DNA of 64,000 nucleotides from Burkholderiaceae bacterium (GCA_030695205.1 JAUYTN010000025.1:1-64000), one strand, 5' to 3'; shown: positions 52,799 to 62,881, counted from the first letter of the stretch. The notes: generated by a model not told the origin, from the letters alone. Program-made: numbers and translations.

Positions 52799-53863
52799 AT
52801 GCACCCACATCGCCACCACTGGACACGCCTCGCCGCGCGGATGACCCTTGTTGCCGCGGCCGCCACAAGCGCCAGCGTCTTTGCCCAGGACAAAGTGCTG
52901 AACATCTACTCGGCCCGGCACTACCAGACCGATGAGGTGATGTACAACACATTCACCAAAACTACAGGCATCCGCATCAACCGCGTCGATGCGGACGATG
53001 CCGGAATTGTCGCCCGCCTCAAGGCCGAAGGCGCGGCCTCACCGGCCGACGTCGTGCTGCTGGTGGATGCTGCCCGACTGGCGCTGGCCGATAGCCAAGG
53101 CCTGTTTCAGCCCATCCGCTCTGCCAAGCTCGATGCAGCCATCCCTGCCCACTTGCGGGCACCTGCAACCCCTGCGGGCGTGACCTGGACGGGGTTCTCG
53201 ACCCGGGCACGGGTCATTGTGTACGACCCGCTGCGCGTCAAGGCAGCCGACGTGGCCACCTACGAGCAGCTGGCTGACCCAAAATTGAAAGGCATGGTGT
53301 GTACCCGCTCTGGGTCACACCCTTACAACCTGTCGCTGTTTGCCACCATGGTGGACAGGCTGGGCGATGAACGTGGCGAAGCCTGGCTCAAAGGCGTGGT
53401 GGCCAACATGGCCCGCGCACCCAAAGGGGGTGACACCGACCAGATCAAGGCGGTCGCCTCTGGCGAATGCGCCGTCGCCCTGACCAACACCTACTACGCC
53501 GCCAGGTTGTTGAAGTCAGACAAGCGGGAAGACAAGACCATCATGGAGAAAGTCAGGGTGGTGTTCCCCAACCAGGGCACCAGCGGTACCCACGTCAACA
53601 TCGCAGGGGCAGCGGTTGCCCGACATGCCAAGCACACCGATGCGGCTGTGCAGTTCATGGAGTACCTGGCCAGCCCGTTTGCGCAAGACTACTTTGCGAA
53701 CGGCAACAATGAGTACCCCACAGCCAAAGGGGTGGTTGTTGACAACCCGGCCCTCAAAGCCATGGGTGGTGACGGCTTCAAGTCTGACCAGATCTCTCTG
53801 GGCGTGGTGGCCAAACACATGACCAAGGTCCAGCAGATGCTCGACAGGGTCGGCTACCGGTAA
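52799..53863 (+). CDS. Iron(III) ABC transporter substrate-binding protein (FbpA/FutA type)
   Basis: A 354-residue periplasmic binding protein. After a signal peptide (about 1-31, ending VFA-Q), LNIYSARHYQTDE and the double tyrosine in TNTYYAARLL match FutA/FbpA ferric-binding proteins. The MHPHRHHW start is preceded by a long open frame without similarity. No permease or ATPase is adjacent, so it would work with components encoded elsewhere. A possible Fur box upstream fits iron control. Confidence 0.92.
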   Translation: MHPHRHHWTRLAARMTLVAAAATSASVFAQDKVLNIYSARHYQTDEVMYNTFTKTTGIRINRVDADDAGIVARLKAEGAASPADVVLLVDAARLALADSQGLFQPIRSAKLDAAIPAHLRAPATPAGVTWTGFSTRARVIVYDPLRVKAADVATYEQLADPKLKGMVCTRSGSHPYNLSLFATMVDRLGDERGEAWLKGVVANMARAPKGGDTDQIKAVASGECAVALTNTYYAARLLKSDKREDKTIMEKVRVVFPNQGTSGTHVNIAGAAVARHAKHTDAAVQFMEYLASPFAQDYFANGNNEYPTAKGVVVDNPALKAMGGDGFKSDQISLGVVAKHMTKVQQMLDRVGYR

Positions 53864-53930
53864 CTGGAGACTTGCCCCGTAGGTTTGGCCGCAGGGGTCT
53901 GCCACTGACCATGTGAGACCTGGGCCATAA

Positions 53931-53946
53931 TTGACGTTTACGTCAA
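53931..53946. promoter_or_regulatory. Inverted repeat upstream of the short-chain dehydrogenase gene, candidate operator
   Basis: TTGACG-TTTA-CGTCAA is a perfect 6-bp inverted repeat with a 4-bp centre, 28 bp before the ATG. It is not an Fnr box because the TTGAC/GTCAA half-sites are 6 bp apart. It resembles operators of regulators of branched-chain acyl-CoA degradation (LiuR-like); this assignment is tentative. Confidence 0.55.
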
Positions 53947-53974
53947 CGGCAACTCACACTCAGGAGACATTTTT

Positions 53975-54733
53975 ATGGACATCGCAGGCAAGGTATTCAT
54001 CGTGACGGGCGGCGCTTCCGGCTTGGGCGAGGGCACCGCACGCATGCTGGCGGCCCAGGGCGCCCAGGTGGTGGTGGCGGACATGCAGGCCGACAAAGGT
54101 GCCGCGGTGGCGGCCGACATCGGCGGGGTGTTTGTGCGCTGCGACGTCAGCAGCGAAACCGATGGCCTGGCCGTCGTCGAGGCAGCCACGGGCTTGGGCA
54201 AGCTGATGGGCCTGGTGAACTGCGCGGGCATTGCCCCGGCCGAAAAAACAGTGGGCAAGTCCGGGCCACATGCACTGTCCAGCTTCACCAAAACCATCAT
54301 GGTCAACCTGGTGGGCAGCTTCAACATGATTCGCCTGACGGCCGATGCCATGTGCAAAAACGAGCCAGAAGCCACCGGAGAGCGTGGGGTGCTCATATCC
54401 ACCGCCAGCGTGGCCGCCTACGACGGACAAATTGGGCAAGCGGCCTACGCCGCTTCCAAAGGCGGCATTGTGGGCATGACCTTGCCAATTGCCCGGGACC
54501 TGTCCCGCAACGGCATTCGCCACATGACGATTGCCCCCGGCATTTTTGGCACGCCCATGCTGTTTGGCATGCCCCAGGAGGTGCAAGATGCCCTGGCCGC
54601 TGGTGTGCCCTTCCCCAGCCGTTTGGGCACACCAACCGACTACGCCAGACTGGTCCGGCACATCATCGAGAACGACATGCTCAACGGAGAGGTCATCCGC
54701 CTGGATGGCGCCATCCGCTTGGCCCCACGCTGA
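53975..54733 (+). CDS. Short-chain dehydrogenase, 3-hydroxyacyl-CoA dehydrogenase type 2-like
   Basis: A 252-residue SDR. The cofactor loop [10 protein letters not shown] (11-20), NCAG (about 82) and catalytic Ser-Tyr-Lys (ISTAS, YAASKGG) are in place, and the closing [10 protein letters not shown] segment is that of HSD17B10-type enzymes. These oxidise 2-methyl-3-hydroxybutyryl-CoA (isoleucine breakdown) or short 3-hydroxyacyl-CoAs. SD AGGAGA precedes the ATG. Confidence 0.93.
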   Translation: MDIAGKVFIVTGGASGLGEGTARMLAAQGAQVVVADMQADKGAAVAADIGGVFVRCDVSSETDGLAVVEAATGLGKLMGLVNCAGIAPAEKTVGKSGPHALSSFTKTIMVNLVGSFNMIRLTADAMCKNEPEATGERGVLISTASVAAYDGQIGQAAYAASKGGIVGMTLPIARDLSRNGIRHMTIAPGIFGTPMLFGMPQEVQDALAAGVPFPSRLGTPTDYARLVRHIIENDMLNGEVIRLDGAIRLAPR

Positions 54734-54859
54734 CTGTCGAGTTTTTCCGACAGTTGACCCTCGAACATGGGTCATTGGGCAGACCCGCTCGGAAAGCAGT
54801 GACAATGGGCATACTGTGCCGCGTAACTGTGCAGCTCCATACACAGCACTGTCCATCAC

Positions 54860-56368
54860 ATGACCGACAAAAAACCCGCCGAAATTGCCAGGGAGGCGCT
54901 CAAACTGATCGCAGAGCGCCGGCAACAACCATCTCCAGACCACTTTGAAGCGGCTTACAACGAAATCGCCGGCCTCAAAACACAGGTTCCCTTCCCTGAA
55001 GAAGCCCTGCGCCGGGTGGTTTTGGCGCTGCCAGCACACGACGCCGAACTCGCCCGTGCACTGACCGTGGTAGAGGCTGCAGTGGGTCAGCGCAACTGGC
55101 CCGGCTTTCGCAACAGCCTGCACGACTACGTGGGCAAAGTGCAGCAACTCGCCAGTGGCCAGCCCCCCACCAAAGCCACCATGGAGCTCAGGGAACAGGT
55201 AGCCCGCCTGATCGAGCATGCCATGCCTGCGCTGGCCGCAGACGACGAGCGGTTTGCCCGGCAGGTCACCGACATCCTGCAGTTGCTGCGCAACCCGGCT
55301 ACCGATGTGTACTCGGCCAAAGTGGCCTTGGCCAACTTCAACTTGCGCCTGTCGTTTGTCGGGGAAGAGCAAACCGCCATTCGCAGCACCCTGCTGCACC
55401 TGCTGACCCTGGTATTTGAAAACATCTCGGTATTGGGTGTGGAGGACAAGTGGCTCGTCGGCCAAGTGAATGCGCTGATGGAGGCTGCCACACCGCCGCT
55501 CAACCTCAAACGCCTCGATGAGGTCAAGCGCAAGCTGCAAGACGTCATTGCCAAGCAGGCCGAGGCCAAGGCCCGTGCCATCGAGGTGCAGGCCCAGGTC
55601 AAGTTCATGCTGGCAACGTTCATTGAACGCCTGTCCCAAATGACCGAAACCACGGGCGAGTTTCGCAACGAGGTGGACGACTTTGCCAAAGTCATCGAAC
55701 AGGCGACCACCCTCGAAGAAATCGGACCTGCTTTGCAAACCGTGCTCAACGCAACCCGCACGATGGAACAAAACGCCAGGCAGGTCGGTAGCGAATTGCG
55801 GCACATCCGCGAGCGGGCCGTCCAGGCGGAGGAAGAAATCGTCAAGCTGCAGGGAGAGCTGGACAAAGCCAGCGTACAGGCCCGACTCGATCCGCTGACA
55901 GGGGCACTTAATCGACGCGGACTGGACGAAGCCTTCGCTCGCGAGGTCACCAAAGCCCGCCGCCAGGGTATGCCACTGTGCTTGGCCATGCTGGACATTG
56001 ACAACTTCAAGGTCCTCAACGACACCCATGGCCACAAAGCCGGTGACATCGCACTCACCCACCTGGTGGCCGTTGCACGCACCAGCATGCGCCCCCAGGA
56101 CACCATGGCGCGCTACGGTGGCGAAGAATTCGTCATTTTGCTGCCAGACACCGCCATCGACCAAGCGGTGGAGGCCATGCAACGCTTGCAACGGGAGTTG
56201 ACCAAGCGCTTCTTTTTGCAAAACAACGAACGGCTGCTGATCACCTTCAGTGCGGGTGTTGCCCTGCTCGATGTCGGTGAAACCCCCGAAGACGCCGTCA
56301 AACGGGCCGACCACGCCATGTACCTCGCCAAGCGAGCGGGCAAAAACCGGGTGTTTGCGGCGGCCTGA
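54860..56368 (+). CDS. Cytoplasmic diguanylate cyclase
   Basis: A 502-residue soluble protein without membrane segments. An N-terminal mostly helical region (1-330) ends with a coiled-coil (AVQAEEEIVKLQGELDKASVQ). It precedes the GGDEF domain, with the active site as GGEEF at 420-424 and an intact inhibitory RPQD at 411-414. It should make c-di-GMP in response to an unknown cytoplasmic signal. It directly precedes dnaG (88 bp), in the place where rpsU is often found. Confidence 0.92.
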   Translation: MTDKKPAEIAREALKLIAERRQQPSPDHFEAAYNEIAGLKTQVPFPEEALRRVVLALPAHDAELARALTVVEAAVGQRNWPGFRNSLHDYVGKVQQLASGQPPTKATMELREQVARLIEHAMPALAADDERFARQVTDILQLLRNPATDVYSAKVALANFNLRLSFVGEEQTAIRSTLLHLLTLVFENISVLGVEDKWLVGQVNALMEAATPPLNLKRLDEVKRKLQDVIAKQAEAKARAIEVQAQVKFMLATFIERLSQMTETTGEFRNEVDDFAKVIEQATTLEEIGPALQTVLNATRTMEQNARQVGSELRHIRERAVQAEEEIVKLQGELDKASVQARLDPLTGALNRRGLDEAFAREVTKARRQGMPLCLAMLDIDNFKVLNDTHGHKAGDIALTHLVAVARTSMRPQDTMARYGGEEFVILLPDTAIDQAVEAMQRLQRELTKRFFLQNNERLLITFSAGVALLDVGETPEDAVKRADHAMYLAKRAGKNRVFAAA

Positions 56369-56456
56369 GCCCTCGGTTCGCACAGGATTTGGCCCACCCA
56401 TGGGCGATGCGGTGCGAATGGGGCGGCAGCGGGTGCGTGTGCGGCAAAATGCAGCA

Positions 56457-58577
56457 GTGAGTATTCCCCAAGCCTTCATCCAAGACCTGCTGAGCCGCGT
56501 AGACGTGGTGGAAGTCGTGGGTCGGTACGTGCAGCTCAAAAAAGCCGGCGCCAACTTCATGGGCCTGTGCCCCTTTCACGGGGAAAAGTCACCGTCTTTT
56601 AGTGTGAGCCCCTCCAAGCAGTTCTACCACTGCTTTGGCTGCGGGGTGAACGGCAACGCAGTCTCTTTTTTAATGGAACATGCCGGCATGGGCTTTGTCG
56701 AGGCCGTCAAAGACCTGGCCCAGCAAACCGGCCTGGTGGTCCCGGACGACAACCTGCACCCCGACGACCGGGCCAAAGCCCAGGCCCTGCGTACGCACCA
56801 GGAGCAGCTGGTGGCGGTGCTCGAACTCGCGGCACGCGGCTACCAAAAGCACCTCAAAACCTCGGCAAAGGCCGTGGATTACCTCAAGCGACGCGGCTTG
56901 TCCGGTGAGGTGGCCCGCGCATTTCGGCTGGGCTATGCCCCCGAGGGCTGGCGAGCGCTGGCCAGCCTGCTGCCCGATTACAGCGACCCCTTGCTGGTCG
57001 ATGCCGGTCTGGTCATCAGCAGCGAACCCAGCAGCAACCCCACCCAGACCGAGCGCCCTGCCCCGGCTGACACCTCGGTACCACAAAGCCCATCCACCCA
57101 GGGCCAGGCCAAGCGGTATGACCGGTTTCGGGACCGCATCATGTTTCCCATCCGCAATGCCAAGGGGGACACCATCGGCTTTGGGGGCCGTGTGCTCGAC
57201 AGCGGTGAGCCCAAGTACCTGAACAGCCCCGAAACTCCTGTGTTCAGCAAAGGGCGGGAGTTGTACGGCCTGTTTGAGGCCCGCACCGCCATCCGCACCA
57301 TGGGTTATGCCCTGGTGACCGAGGGCTACATGGACGTGGTAGCCCTGGCACAGTTGGGCTTTGCCAATGCAGTGGCCACGCTGGGTACCGCCTGCACGCC
57401 CGAGCATGTGCAAAAGCTCTTTCGCTTTACCGATGCGGTGGTGTTCAGCTTCGACGGTGACGCCGCCGGGCGACGGGCAGCGGTCAAGGCCATGCACGCG
57501 GCATTGCCCTTTGCTCTGGACACACGCAGCATCAAATTTTTGTTTTTGCCACCGGAACACGACCCAGACAGCTTCATCCGGGCCGAAGGCGCACCCGCCT
57601 TTGCCGAAGCGGTGAAGCAAGCCGTGCCACTGAGCCGCTTCATGCTCGACACCGCAGGTGCACGCTGCGACCTGACCACCGCCGAGGGCCGTGCCCTGAT
57701 GGCCAGCCAGGCCCGCCCACTGTGGAGCACCCTACCCGACGGCGCACTCAAACGGCAGCTGCTGCCCGAGTTTGCCCAGACCATCGGGCTGGCCACTGCG
57801 GAGCTGGCCGATTTGTGGCAACCAGACGGCCACGGCACCACCCGTCCAGAGAGTCATTTAAGTCATAGCAAACTATCAAGCACTATCAAGCGTGAAATGC
57901 CATTTTCATCGCAAGAATCAAGTGAAAATCCATGGGAACCCGATGCCCAATGGGCACCCCACGAATCGGATTGGGCAGACGACAACTACCACCCCGCCCC
58001 CTCGGCCACACCGAGGCGTGCAGTGGCCCGTGGCAATGGACGCTTTGCCAAACCCTACCGACCGGGCCAGGGCCGACCGCGTCCGCGTGGACCAGCCGCC
58101 CCACTTGCCACCCGTGGTGATCGGGTGGCCCGCACGCTGCTGAGCCAGCCATCCGCCTGGGCCTGCCTGACGCCAGAAGACCACCACCTGCTGGCCAAGC
58201 AGTCCGACCCCCTGGGTGCCCTGTTTCGCTGGCTGGAGGGCCAATGGCACGAGCACGGCGCCCAGCCCTGGGCGGCGCTGCAACAGGCCATTGCCCATGA
58301 GGACTTTGCTGGCGTGGCCCACCAGTTGGTGAGCCAAGGCCTGCAACTGCAAACCATGGGCGCACCGGCAGATGACGAGCCGTCACCAGCCGACGTGCAC
58401 ACCGAGCTGCGGGAAGTGCTCAACCGCATGCACATAGACGACCTGATGACCCGTGAAACCGTGGCCCTGGCGGAGGCCGCTAGCCGCCCCGACGCCCTAC
58501 AAACCTACCGCGACATCCACGACCGCCGCCTGGCACTCCAGCGCCAACTTGACGCTCCCACAGGCAGCGACGCCTGA
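56457..58577 (+). CDS. dnaG: DNA primase
   Basis: A 706-residue primase that makes RNA primers for replication. The zinc ribbon CPFH-(x17)-CFGC uses Cys38, His41, Cys59 and Cys62. The Toprim catalytic Glu is in LVTEGYMDVVAL and the DxD in FDGDAAGRR; the C-terminal helicase-binding domain follows. The start is GTG 56457 (VSIPQAFIQDLL), matching the family N-terminus; no good ribosome site is seen. It is longer than usual because of a low-complexity linker (about 465-565), part of which derives from a dispersed repeat copy (57865-57907). Confidence 0.96.
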   Translation: MSIPQAFIQDLLSRVDVVEVVGRYVQLKKAGANFMGLCPFHGEKSPSFSVSPSKQFYHCFGCGVNGNAVSFLMEHAGMGFVEAVKDLAQQTGLVVPDDNLHPDDRAKAQALRTHQEQLVAVLELAARGYQKHLKTSAKAVDYLKRRGLSGEVARAFRLGYAPEGWRALASLLPDYSDPLLVDAGLVISSEPSSNPTQTERPAPADTSVPQSPSTQGQAKRYDRFRDRIMFPIRNAKGDTIGFGGRVLDSGEPKYLNSPETPVFSKGRELYGLFEARTAIRTMGYALVTEGYMDVVALAQLGFANAVATLGTACTPEHVQKLFRFTDAVVFSFDGDAAGRRAAVKAMHAALPFALDTRSIKFLFLPPEHDPDSFIRAEGAPAFAEAVKQAVPLSRFMLDTAGARCDLTTAEGRALMASQARPLWSTLPDGALKRQLLPEFAQTIGLATAELADLWQPDGHGTTRPESHLSHSKLSSTIKREMPFSSQESSENPWEPDAQWAPHESDWADDNYHPAPSATPRRAVARGNGRFAKPYRPGQGRPRPRGPAAPLATRGDRVARTLLSQPSAWACLTPEDHHLLAKQSDPLGALFRWLEGQWHEHGAQPWAALQQAIAHEDFAGVAHQLVSQGLQLQTMGAPADDEPSPADVHTELREVLNRMHIDDLMTRETVALAEAASRPDALQTYRDIHDRRLALQRQLDAPTGSDA
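57865..57907 (+). repeat. Dispersed A/T-rich repeat, copy H (inside dnaG)
   Basis: ATAGCAAACTATCAAGCACT then ATCAAGCGTGAAATGCCATTTT. The segment is in frame within dnaG, far richer in A/T than the rest of the gene, and encodes part of the Ser-rich linker between the Toprim core and the helicase-binding domain. Confidence 0.65.
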
Positions 58578-58917
58578 GGCACCTTCACACCCACGGCGCC
58601 AACATGGGTACTGGCAAAGTTATAATGTTAGGCTTCACAGCGCAAGCGCGACAGCAGAACCTCCGGCCCCGGCCACCCTCCGCAATGGATCGATGGACCC
58701 TGTTCCAGGCCACTCCCCGCAAGGACTGCACCCCAAATGATCGCCCAACAGCTTGCTGACACTCCCCCTGCGCCCAGGCGCAAGCACGGGGTGATTGCAT
58801 GTGTGTCCCACCGACTCCCTGCCCTTTGGCAGCCAGCCCTGTGCGGGCGGATTTGACTTCCGTCGCCGCAACAGCGCGGGGACAAGGTGTTCCGATCATT
58901 CGATTGACGAGGTATTC
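58578..58917 (+). promoter_or_regulatory. rpoD promoter and long leader
   Basis: A perfect TATAAT (58621-58626) with no good -35 lies 44 bp after dnaG. Transcription from there would give rpoD a leader of about 285 bases. The leader is GC-rich and able to form hairpins (for example CCAGCCCTGTGCGGGCGG near 58833-58850) and lacks a supportable gene. rpoD may thus have its own promoter besides read-through from dnaG. Confidence 0.52.
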
Positions 58918-61395
58918 ATGACAGCGAAAAAAACAGTCCCTGCGCCAACGGCCGCCACCGAATCCACCACCCCCACAGCACCTGCGGTGGTAGTGGTCAA
59001 AAAGGTCTCTAAAGTCCGGGCCATTGCGCCAATGGCTGTCGCCGCCCCTGCACCTGAGGCTGCGGCGGCACCTGCATCGGAACCCGTCAAAGTCGCCACC
59101 GTGCGCCGGGTGGCCAGCGCAACCCCTGCCCAGCCCAAGGTGGTGAAAACGGTGCGCAAAGTCGCCAGCGCAGCAGCAGATGCAAACCCTGCACCCGTTG
59201 CCGAAGCCGACGCCCCTCAGGCCAGCGCCCAGGCAACAGCCACGGCCAAGCCAGCGGTCAAGGCTGCCACCAAAACCACCGCGAAAGCGGCAGCCAAACC
59301 TGCCGCCAAGTCCGCCAGCAAGGCCAAGCCCAAAGCCAAGGCCAAGGGCAAAGACGCCGATCTGGACGATGCCGACCTGTCCGACATCGACGATGACCTG
59401 GAAGGCGAACCCGAAGCGGCGGAAACCACTGATACAGCGGGCACCACCGAAGCGGTTGCCACCGTCGAAAAGGTCAAGCCCCTGCGCATGAAAATCAGCA
59501 AGGCCAAAGAAAAGGCCTTGATGAAGGAATTTGGGCTTGACGACACCGTCCTGTCCGAAGAAGAAGTGGCCTTGCGCCGCCAGCGCCTGAAAACCCTGAT
59601 CAAACTGGGCAAAACACGCGGCTACCTGACCCACGGCGAGATCAACGATCACTTGCCCGACAAGCTGGTCGAAGCTGAAACACTCGAAGTCGTCATTTCG
59701 CTGTTGAACGACATGGGTGTGGCGGTGTACGAACAAACGCCTGACGCCGAAACCCTGCTGCTGAACAACACCGGTCCCACCGCCGCCACTGAGGAAGAGG
59801 CCGAAGAGGAAGCCGAAGCCGCCTTGTCCACCGTGGACAGCGAATTTGGCCGCACCACCGACCCTGTGCGCATGTACATGCGCGAGATGGGCACCGTCGA
59901 GCTGCTGACACGCGAAGGCGAAATCGAGATTGCCAAGCGCATCGAAGGGGGCCTGAACGACATGATGGCGGCCATTTCCGAGTCGCCAGACACCATTGCC
60001 AGCATCCTCGCCATGTCCGAGGAGATCCGTTCGGGAAAAGTGGTCATCACCACCATCGTCGATGGCTTTGCTGATGCCGATGAGAACGACGACTACGTGG
60101 CCGAAGAAGACTTTGACGAATACGACGAAGCCGACGACGACGATGGCAAAGGCGGCTCCAAAGCCCTGACCAAAAAGCTGGAAGAACTCAAGCGCGAGGC
60201 GCTGTCGCGCTTTGACAGCATCCGGGCCAACCACGATAAGCTGCGCAAAATCTACGACAAAGAAGGTTACGGCGGCCCCAACTACCTGAAGACGCAAAAG
60301 GCCATCACCGAAGAGCTGATGACCATCCGATTCACCGCCAAGAGCATCGAAAAGCTGTGCGACATGGTGCGCGGGCAGGTGGATGACGTGCGCAAAAAAG
60401 AACGCGAACTGCGCCGCATCATTGTGGACAAGTGCGGCATGCCTCAGGAGAAGTTCGTGGCCGACTTCCCACCCAACCTCGTCAATCTGGACTGGGTGGT
60501 CAAGCAGGCCGCAGCCAACAAGCCCTGGAGCACGGTGATAGAGCGCAACATTCCGCCCATTCAGGATTTGCAACAAAAGCTGATCGACCTGCAAACCCTG
60601 GTGGTGGTGCCGCTGGGGCAGTTGAAAGACATCAACAAACGCATGAACGAGGGCGAGCGCAACTCACGCAGCGCCAAGAAGGAAATGATCGAGGCCAACC
60701 TGCGCCTGGTCATCTCCATCGCCAAAAAGTACACCAACCGAGGCCTGCAGTTCCTGGACCTGATTCAGGAAGGCAACATCGGCCTGATGAAGGCGGTGGA
60801 CAAATTCGAATACCGCCGGGGTTACAAGTTTTCGACCTACGCCACCTGGTGGATTCGCCAGGCCATCACCCGCAGCATCGCGGACCAGGCACGCACCATC
60901 CGCATTCCGGTGCACATGATCGAAACCATCAACAAGATGAACCGGCTCTCTCGACAACATCTTCAGGAGCATGGTTTCGAGCCCGATGCCAGCGTGTTGG
61001 CCGAGAAGATGGAGATTCCGGAAGACAAGATCCGCAAGATCATGAAGATCGCCAAAGAGCCGATCTCTATGGAAACCCCCATCGGCGACGACGACGACAG
61101 CCACTTGGGCGACTTCATCGAAGACAGCGCCAACACCGCACCCATTGATGCCGCCATGCAGGCGGGCCTGCGTGAGGTGGTCAAGGAGATTCTGGACAGC
61201 CTCACCCCACGCGAAGCCAAGGTGCTGCGCATGCGCTTCGGCATCGAAATGTCCACCGACCACACGCTGGAAGAAGTGGGCAAACAGTTCGACGTGACCC
61301 GCGAACGCATCCGCCAGATCGAAAGCAAGGCTGTGCGCAAGTTGAAGCACCCGAGCCGCAGCGACAAGCTGCGCAGCTTCATCGATTCGATCTGA
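58918..61395 (+). CDS. rpoD: RNA polymerase primary sigma factor (sigma-70)
   Basis: An 825-residue housekeeping sigma factor. It has a Lys/Ala/Pro-rich N-terminal extension (1-190), region 1.1, and region 1.2 ([31 protein letters not shown]). An acidic spacer follows, then region 2 ([42 protein letters not shown]), region 3, and region 4.2 ([20 protein letters not shown]). Longer than E. coli RpoD (613) because of the extension and spacer, as is common in Burkholderiales. GAGG precedes the ATG. Confidence 0.97.
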   Translation: MTAKKTVPAPTAATESTTPTAPAVVVVKKVSKVRAIAPMAVAAPAPEAAAAPASEPVKVATVRRVASATPAQPKVVKTVRKVASAAADANPAPVAEADAPQASAQATATAKPAVKAATKTTAKAAAKPAAKSASKAKPKAKAKGKDADLDDADLSDIDDDLEGEPEAAETTDTAGTTEAVATVEKVKPLRMKISKAKEKALMKEFGLDDTVLSEEEVALRRQRLKTLIKLGKTRGYLTHGEINDHLPDKLVEAETLEVVISLLNDMGVAVYEQTPDAETLLLNNTGPTAATEEEAEEEAEAALSTVDSEFGRTTDPVRMYMREMGTVELLTREGEIEIAKRIEGGLNDMMAAISESPDTIASILAMSEEIRSGKVVITTIVDGFADADENDDYVAEEDFDEYDEADDDDGKGGSKALTKKLEELKREALSRFDSIRANHDKLRKIYDKEGYGGPNYLKTQKAITEELMTIRFTAKSIEKLCDMVRGQVDDVRKKERELRRIIVDKCGMPQEKFVADFPPNLVNLDWVVKQAAANKPWSTVIERNIPPIQDLQQKLIDLQTLVVVPLGQLKDINKRMNEGERNSRSAKKEMIEANLRLVISIAKKYTNRGLQFLDLIQEGNIGLMKAVDKFEYRRGYKFSTYATWWIRQAITRSIADQARTIRIPVHMIETINKMNRLSRQHLQEHGFEPDASVLAEKMEIPEDKIRKIMKIAKEPISMETPIGDDDDSHLGDFIEDSANTAPIDAAMQAGLREVVKEILDSLTPREAKVLRMRFGIEMSTDHTLEEVGKQFDVTRERIRQIESKAVRKLKHPSRSDKLRSFIDSI

Positions 61396-61438
61396 CGCCC
61401 ATGCAGGCGCCCCACCCAGGGACGCCTTCAATAATTGC

Positions 61439-61464
61439 AAAGGACCTTCGGGTCCTTTTTTTAT
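61439..61464 (+). terminator. Rho-independent terminator of rpoD
   Basis: AAAGGACC-TTCG-GGTCCTTT with a stable UUCG tetraloop, followed by Ts, 43 bp after the rpoD stop. Confidence 0.95.
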
Positions 61465-61511
61465 AGCCTTTAAGGCTATTTACGCTTGAAATAAATAGAC
61501 TTTTAGCTATC
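61465..61511 (-). repeat. Dispersed A/T-rich repeat, copy I
   Basis: On the minus strand: ATAGCTAAAAGTCTATTTAT then TTCAAGCGTAAATAGCC. It lies right after the rpoD terminator and supplies the last codons and the stop of the aldo/keto reductase gene. Confidence 0.62.
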
Positions 61512-62501
61512 AAATTTCTCAGTATCCACCTCGACGCTGTTGGCGGCGTTGTAGCGAGGGCCACTGACCGCATCGGGGTGGAACAGCCGCTCCAGCCTGG
61601 CCACCAGAACAGGGCCCAGCACCACCGACAGCGCACCCAGGTTCTCAGCCAGGTGCGCCGGGTTGGTGGTGCCGGGAATCGGCACCACCCGGGGCGATCG
61701 GTGCAACAACCAAGCCAGGGCCAGTTGGGCGGGCGAACACACCGCTTCTTCGGCCAAGGGCAGCAGTTTGTCCATCAGCCGTAGGTTGGCCGCGTAGTTC
61801 AGCATGTCAAAGCGGGGCATGCTGCGCCTGATGTCACCGGGCTGCAGCCGGGAAGGGTCCACCAGCTTGGCCGTGAGGTAGGCACGGCCCAGGGGACTGA
61901 AGGCCACGAGCGCGATGTCCAGCTCCTCGCAAGCACCCAGCACCGCAATCTCGGGGTTACGGGTCCACAGCGAATACTCCGACTGCACCGCTGCAATCGG
62001 GTGCACCGCATGGGCACGGCGCAAAGTGCTGGCAGACACTTCGCTCAGGCCAATGGCCCGCACCTTGCCCGCCTGCACCAGGTCCGCCATGGCGCCCACA
62101 CTGTCTTCAATCGGCACCTCGCGGTCCAGCCGATGCAGATACAGCAGGTCGATGGCGTCGGTGTTGAGGCGCTGCAAACTGGCCTCGCAGCTGGCCCTGA
62201 TGCTGTGGGGCCGCCCATCGATGCGCCGCTCTGCCCCCGACTGCGGATGGTTCAGTCCGCACTTGGTGGACAACACCACCTGCTGACGGCGGGCACCCAT
62301 CCAACGCCCCAGCAGCTCTTCGTTGGCACCGTTGCCATACAAGGCCGCTGTGTCCAGGCAGTTCACACCGCGCTCCAGGGCTTCGTCCAGCACACTCAGC
62401 GCCTGGTCAATCGGCACCGCATCCCCATACCCATGGCTGAACCCCATGCAGCCCAGCCCCAGGGGGAACACCTTCAACGGACCTATCCATCGCTCTTTCA
62501 T
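61503..62501 (-). CDS. Aldo/keto reductase
   Basis: A 332-residue NADPH-dependent oxidoreductase of the AKR superfamily (YajO/IolS-like). The catalytic tetrad has Asp and Tyr in NCLDTAALYGNGANEELLG, Lys in VVLSTKCG, and His in DLLYLHRLD. NADPH-binding residues are near the C-terminus (VPIPGTTNPAHLAENLGA). The ATG at 62501 follows GAGAGG. The final residues EKFDS come from a repeat copy. It is divergent from an HxlR-type regulator. Confidence 0.93.
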   Translation of the reverse strand: MKERWIGPLKVFPLGLGCMGFSHGYGDAVPIDQALSVLDEALERGVNCLDTAALYGNGANEELLGRWMGARRQQVVLSTKCGLNHPQSGAERRIDGRPHSIRASCEASLQRLNTDAIDLLYLHRLDREVPIEDSVGAMADLVQAGKVRAIGLSEVSASTLRRAHAVHPIAAVQSEYSLWTRNPEIAVLGACEELDIALVAFSPLGRAYLTAKLVDPSRLQPGDIRRSMPRFDMLNYAANLRLMDKLLPLAEEAVCSPAQLALAWLLHRSPRVVPIPGTTNPAHLAENLGALSVVLGPVLVARLERLFHPDAVSGPRYNAANSVEVDTEKFDS

Positions 62502-62881
62502 AGCGCCTCTCTGCTGCCAACCCGGGCCTGCCCAACGCCGCCCGCCATGGCCCACAGTTTACGGTTGCTGCATCACCCTGACCGATCGGTGGAGCACCAC
62601 CAGCAGCGCACAACAACGGTGCTCACATACCCAGACAGCAGATTCAACACAATGAATTTTTAGCTAGCAAAGTCGGAGCAGTATTCATTTTGGCTTATAG
62701 TTGAAACTTCGCGGGCAAGCAGTTGTCGGTCACCGCCAGATTGACCATAATCGGTTGCTGTTGGGGGTCCTTGCCACCCACGCCGACCAAACGGCAGTGT
62801 CCGCAAACGGCGCCATTTGCGCCACCCAGTCCACCCACCCACCGCTGCCAGACACACTGATCCCCGAGGAGAAAAACCTTC
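62502..62881. promoter_or_regulatory. Divergent region between aldo/keto reductase and HxlR regulator
   Basis: A 380-bp stretch without a convincing gene. The middle is A/T-rich and includes a weak, possibly decayed copy of the dispersed repeat (62659-62695, TTTAGCTAGCAAAGTCGGAG then GTATTCATTTTGGC). GAGGAG (62867-62872) is the ribosome site of the regulator. Promoters of both genes must be here, but none is strong by eye. Confidence 0.4.

Noticed and set aside
53931..53946. Fnr box before the short-chain dehydrogenase
   Set aside because: Half-sites TTGAC and GTCAA are 6 bp apart instead of 4, so it does not fit Fnr.
54734..54758. Terminator after the short-chain dehydrogenase
   Set aside because: CTGTCG/CGACAG can pair, but the T-run is in the loop and not after the stem.
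53960..56560. 866-codon minus-strand frame
   Set aside because: Spans antisense to the short-chain dehydrogenase, the cyclase and the start of dnaG; all three plus-strand genes have conserved active sites.
58585..60594. 669-codon minus-strand frame rich in Gly and Phe
   Set aside because: Antisense shadow of the Lys/Ala-rich first half of rpoD; composition follows directly from that bias.
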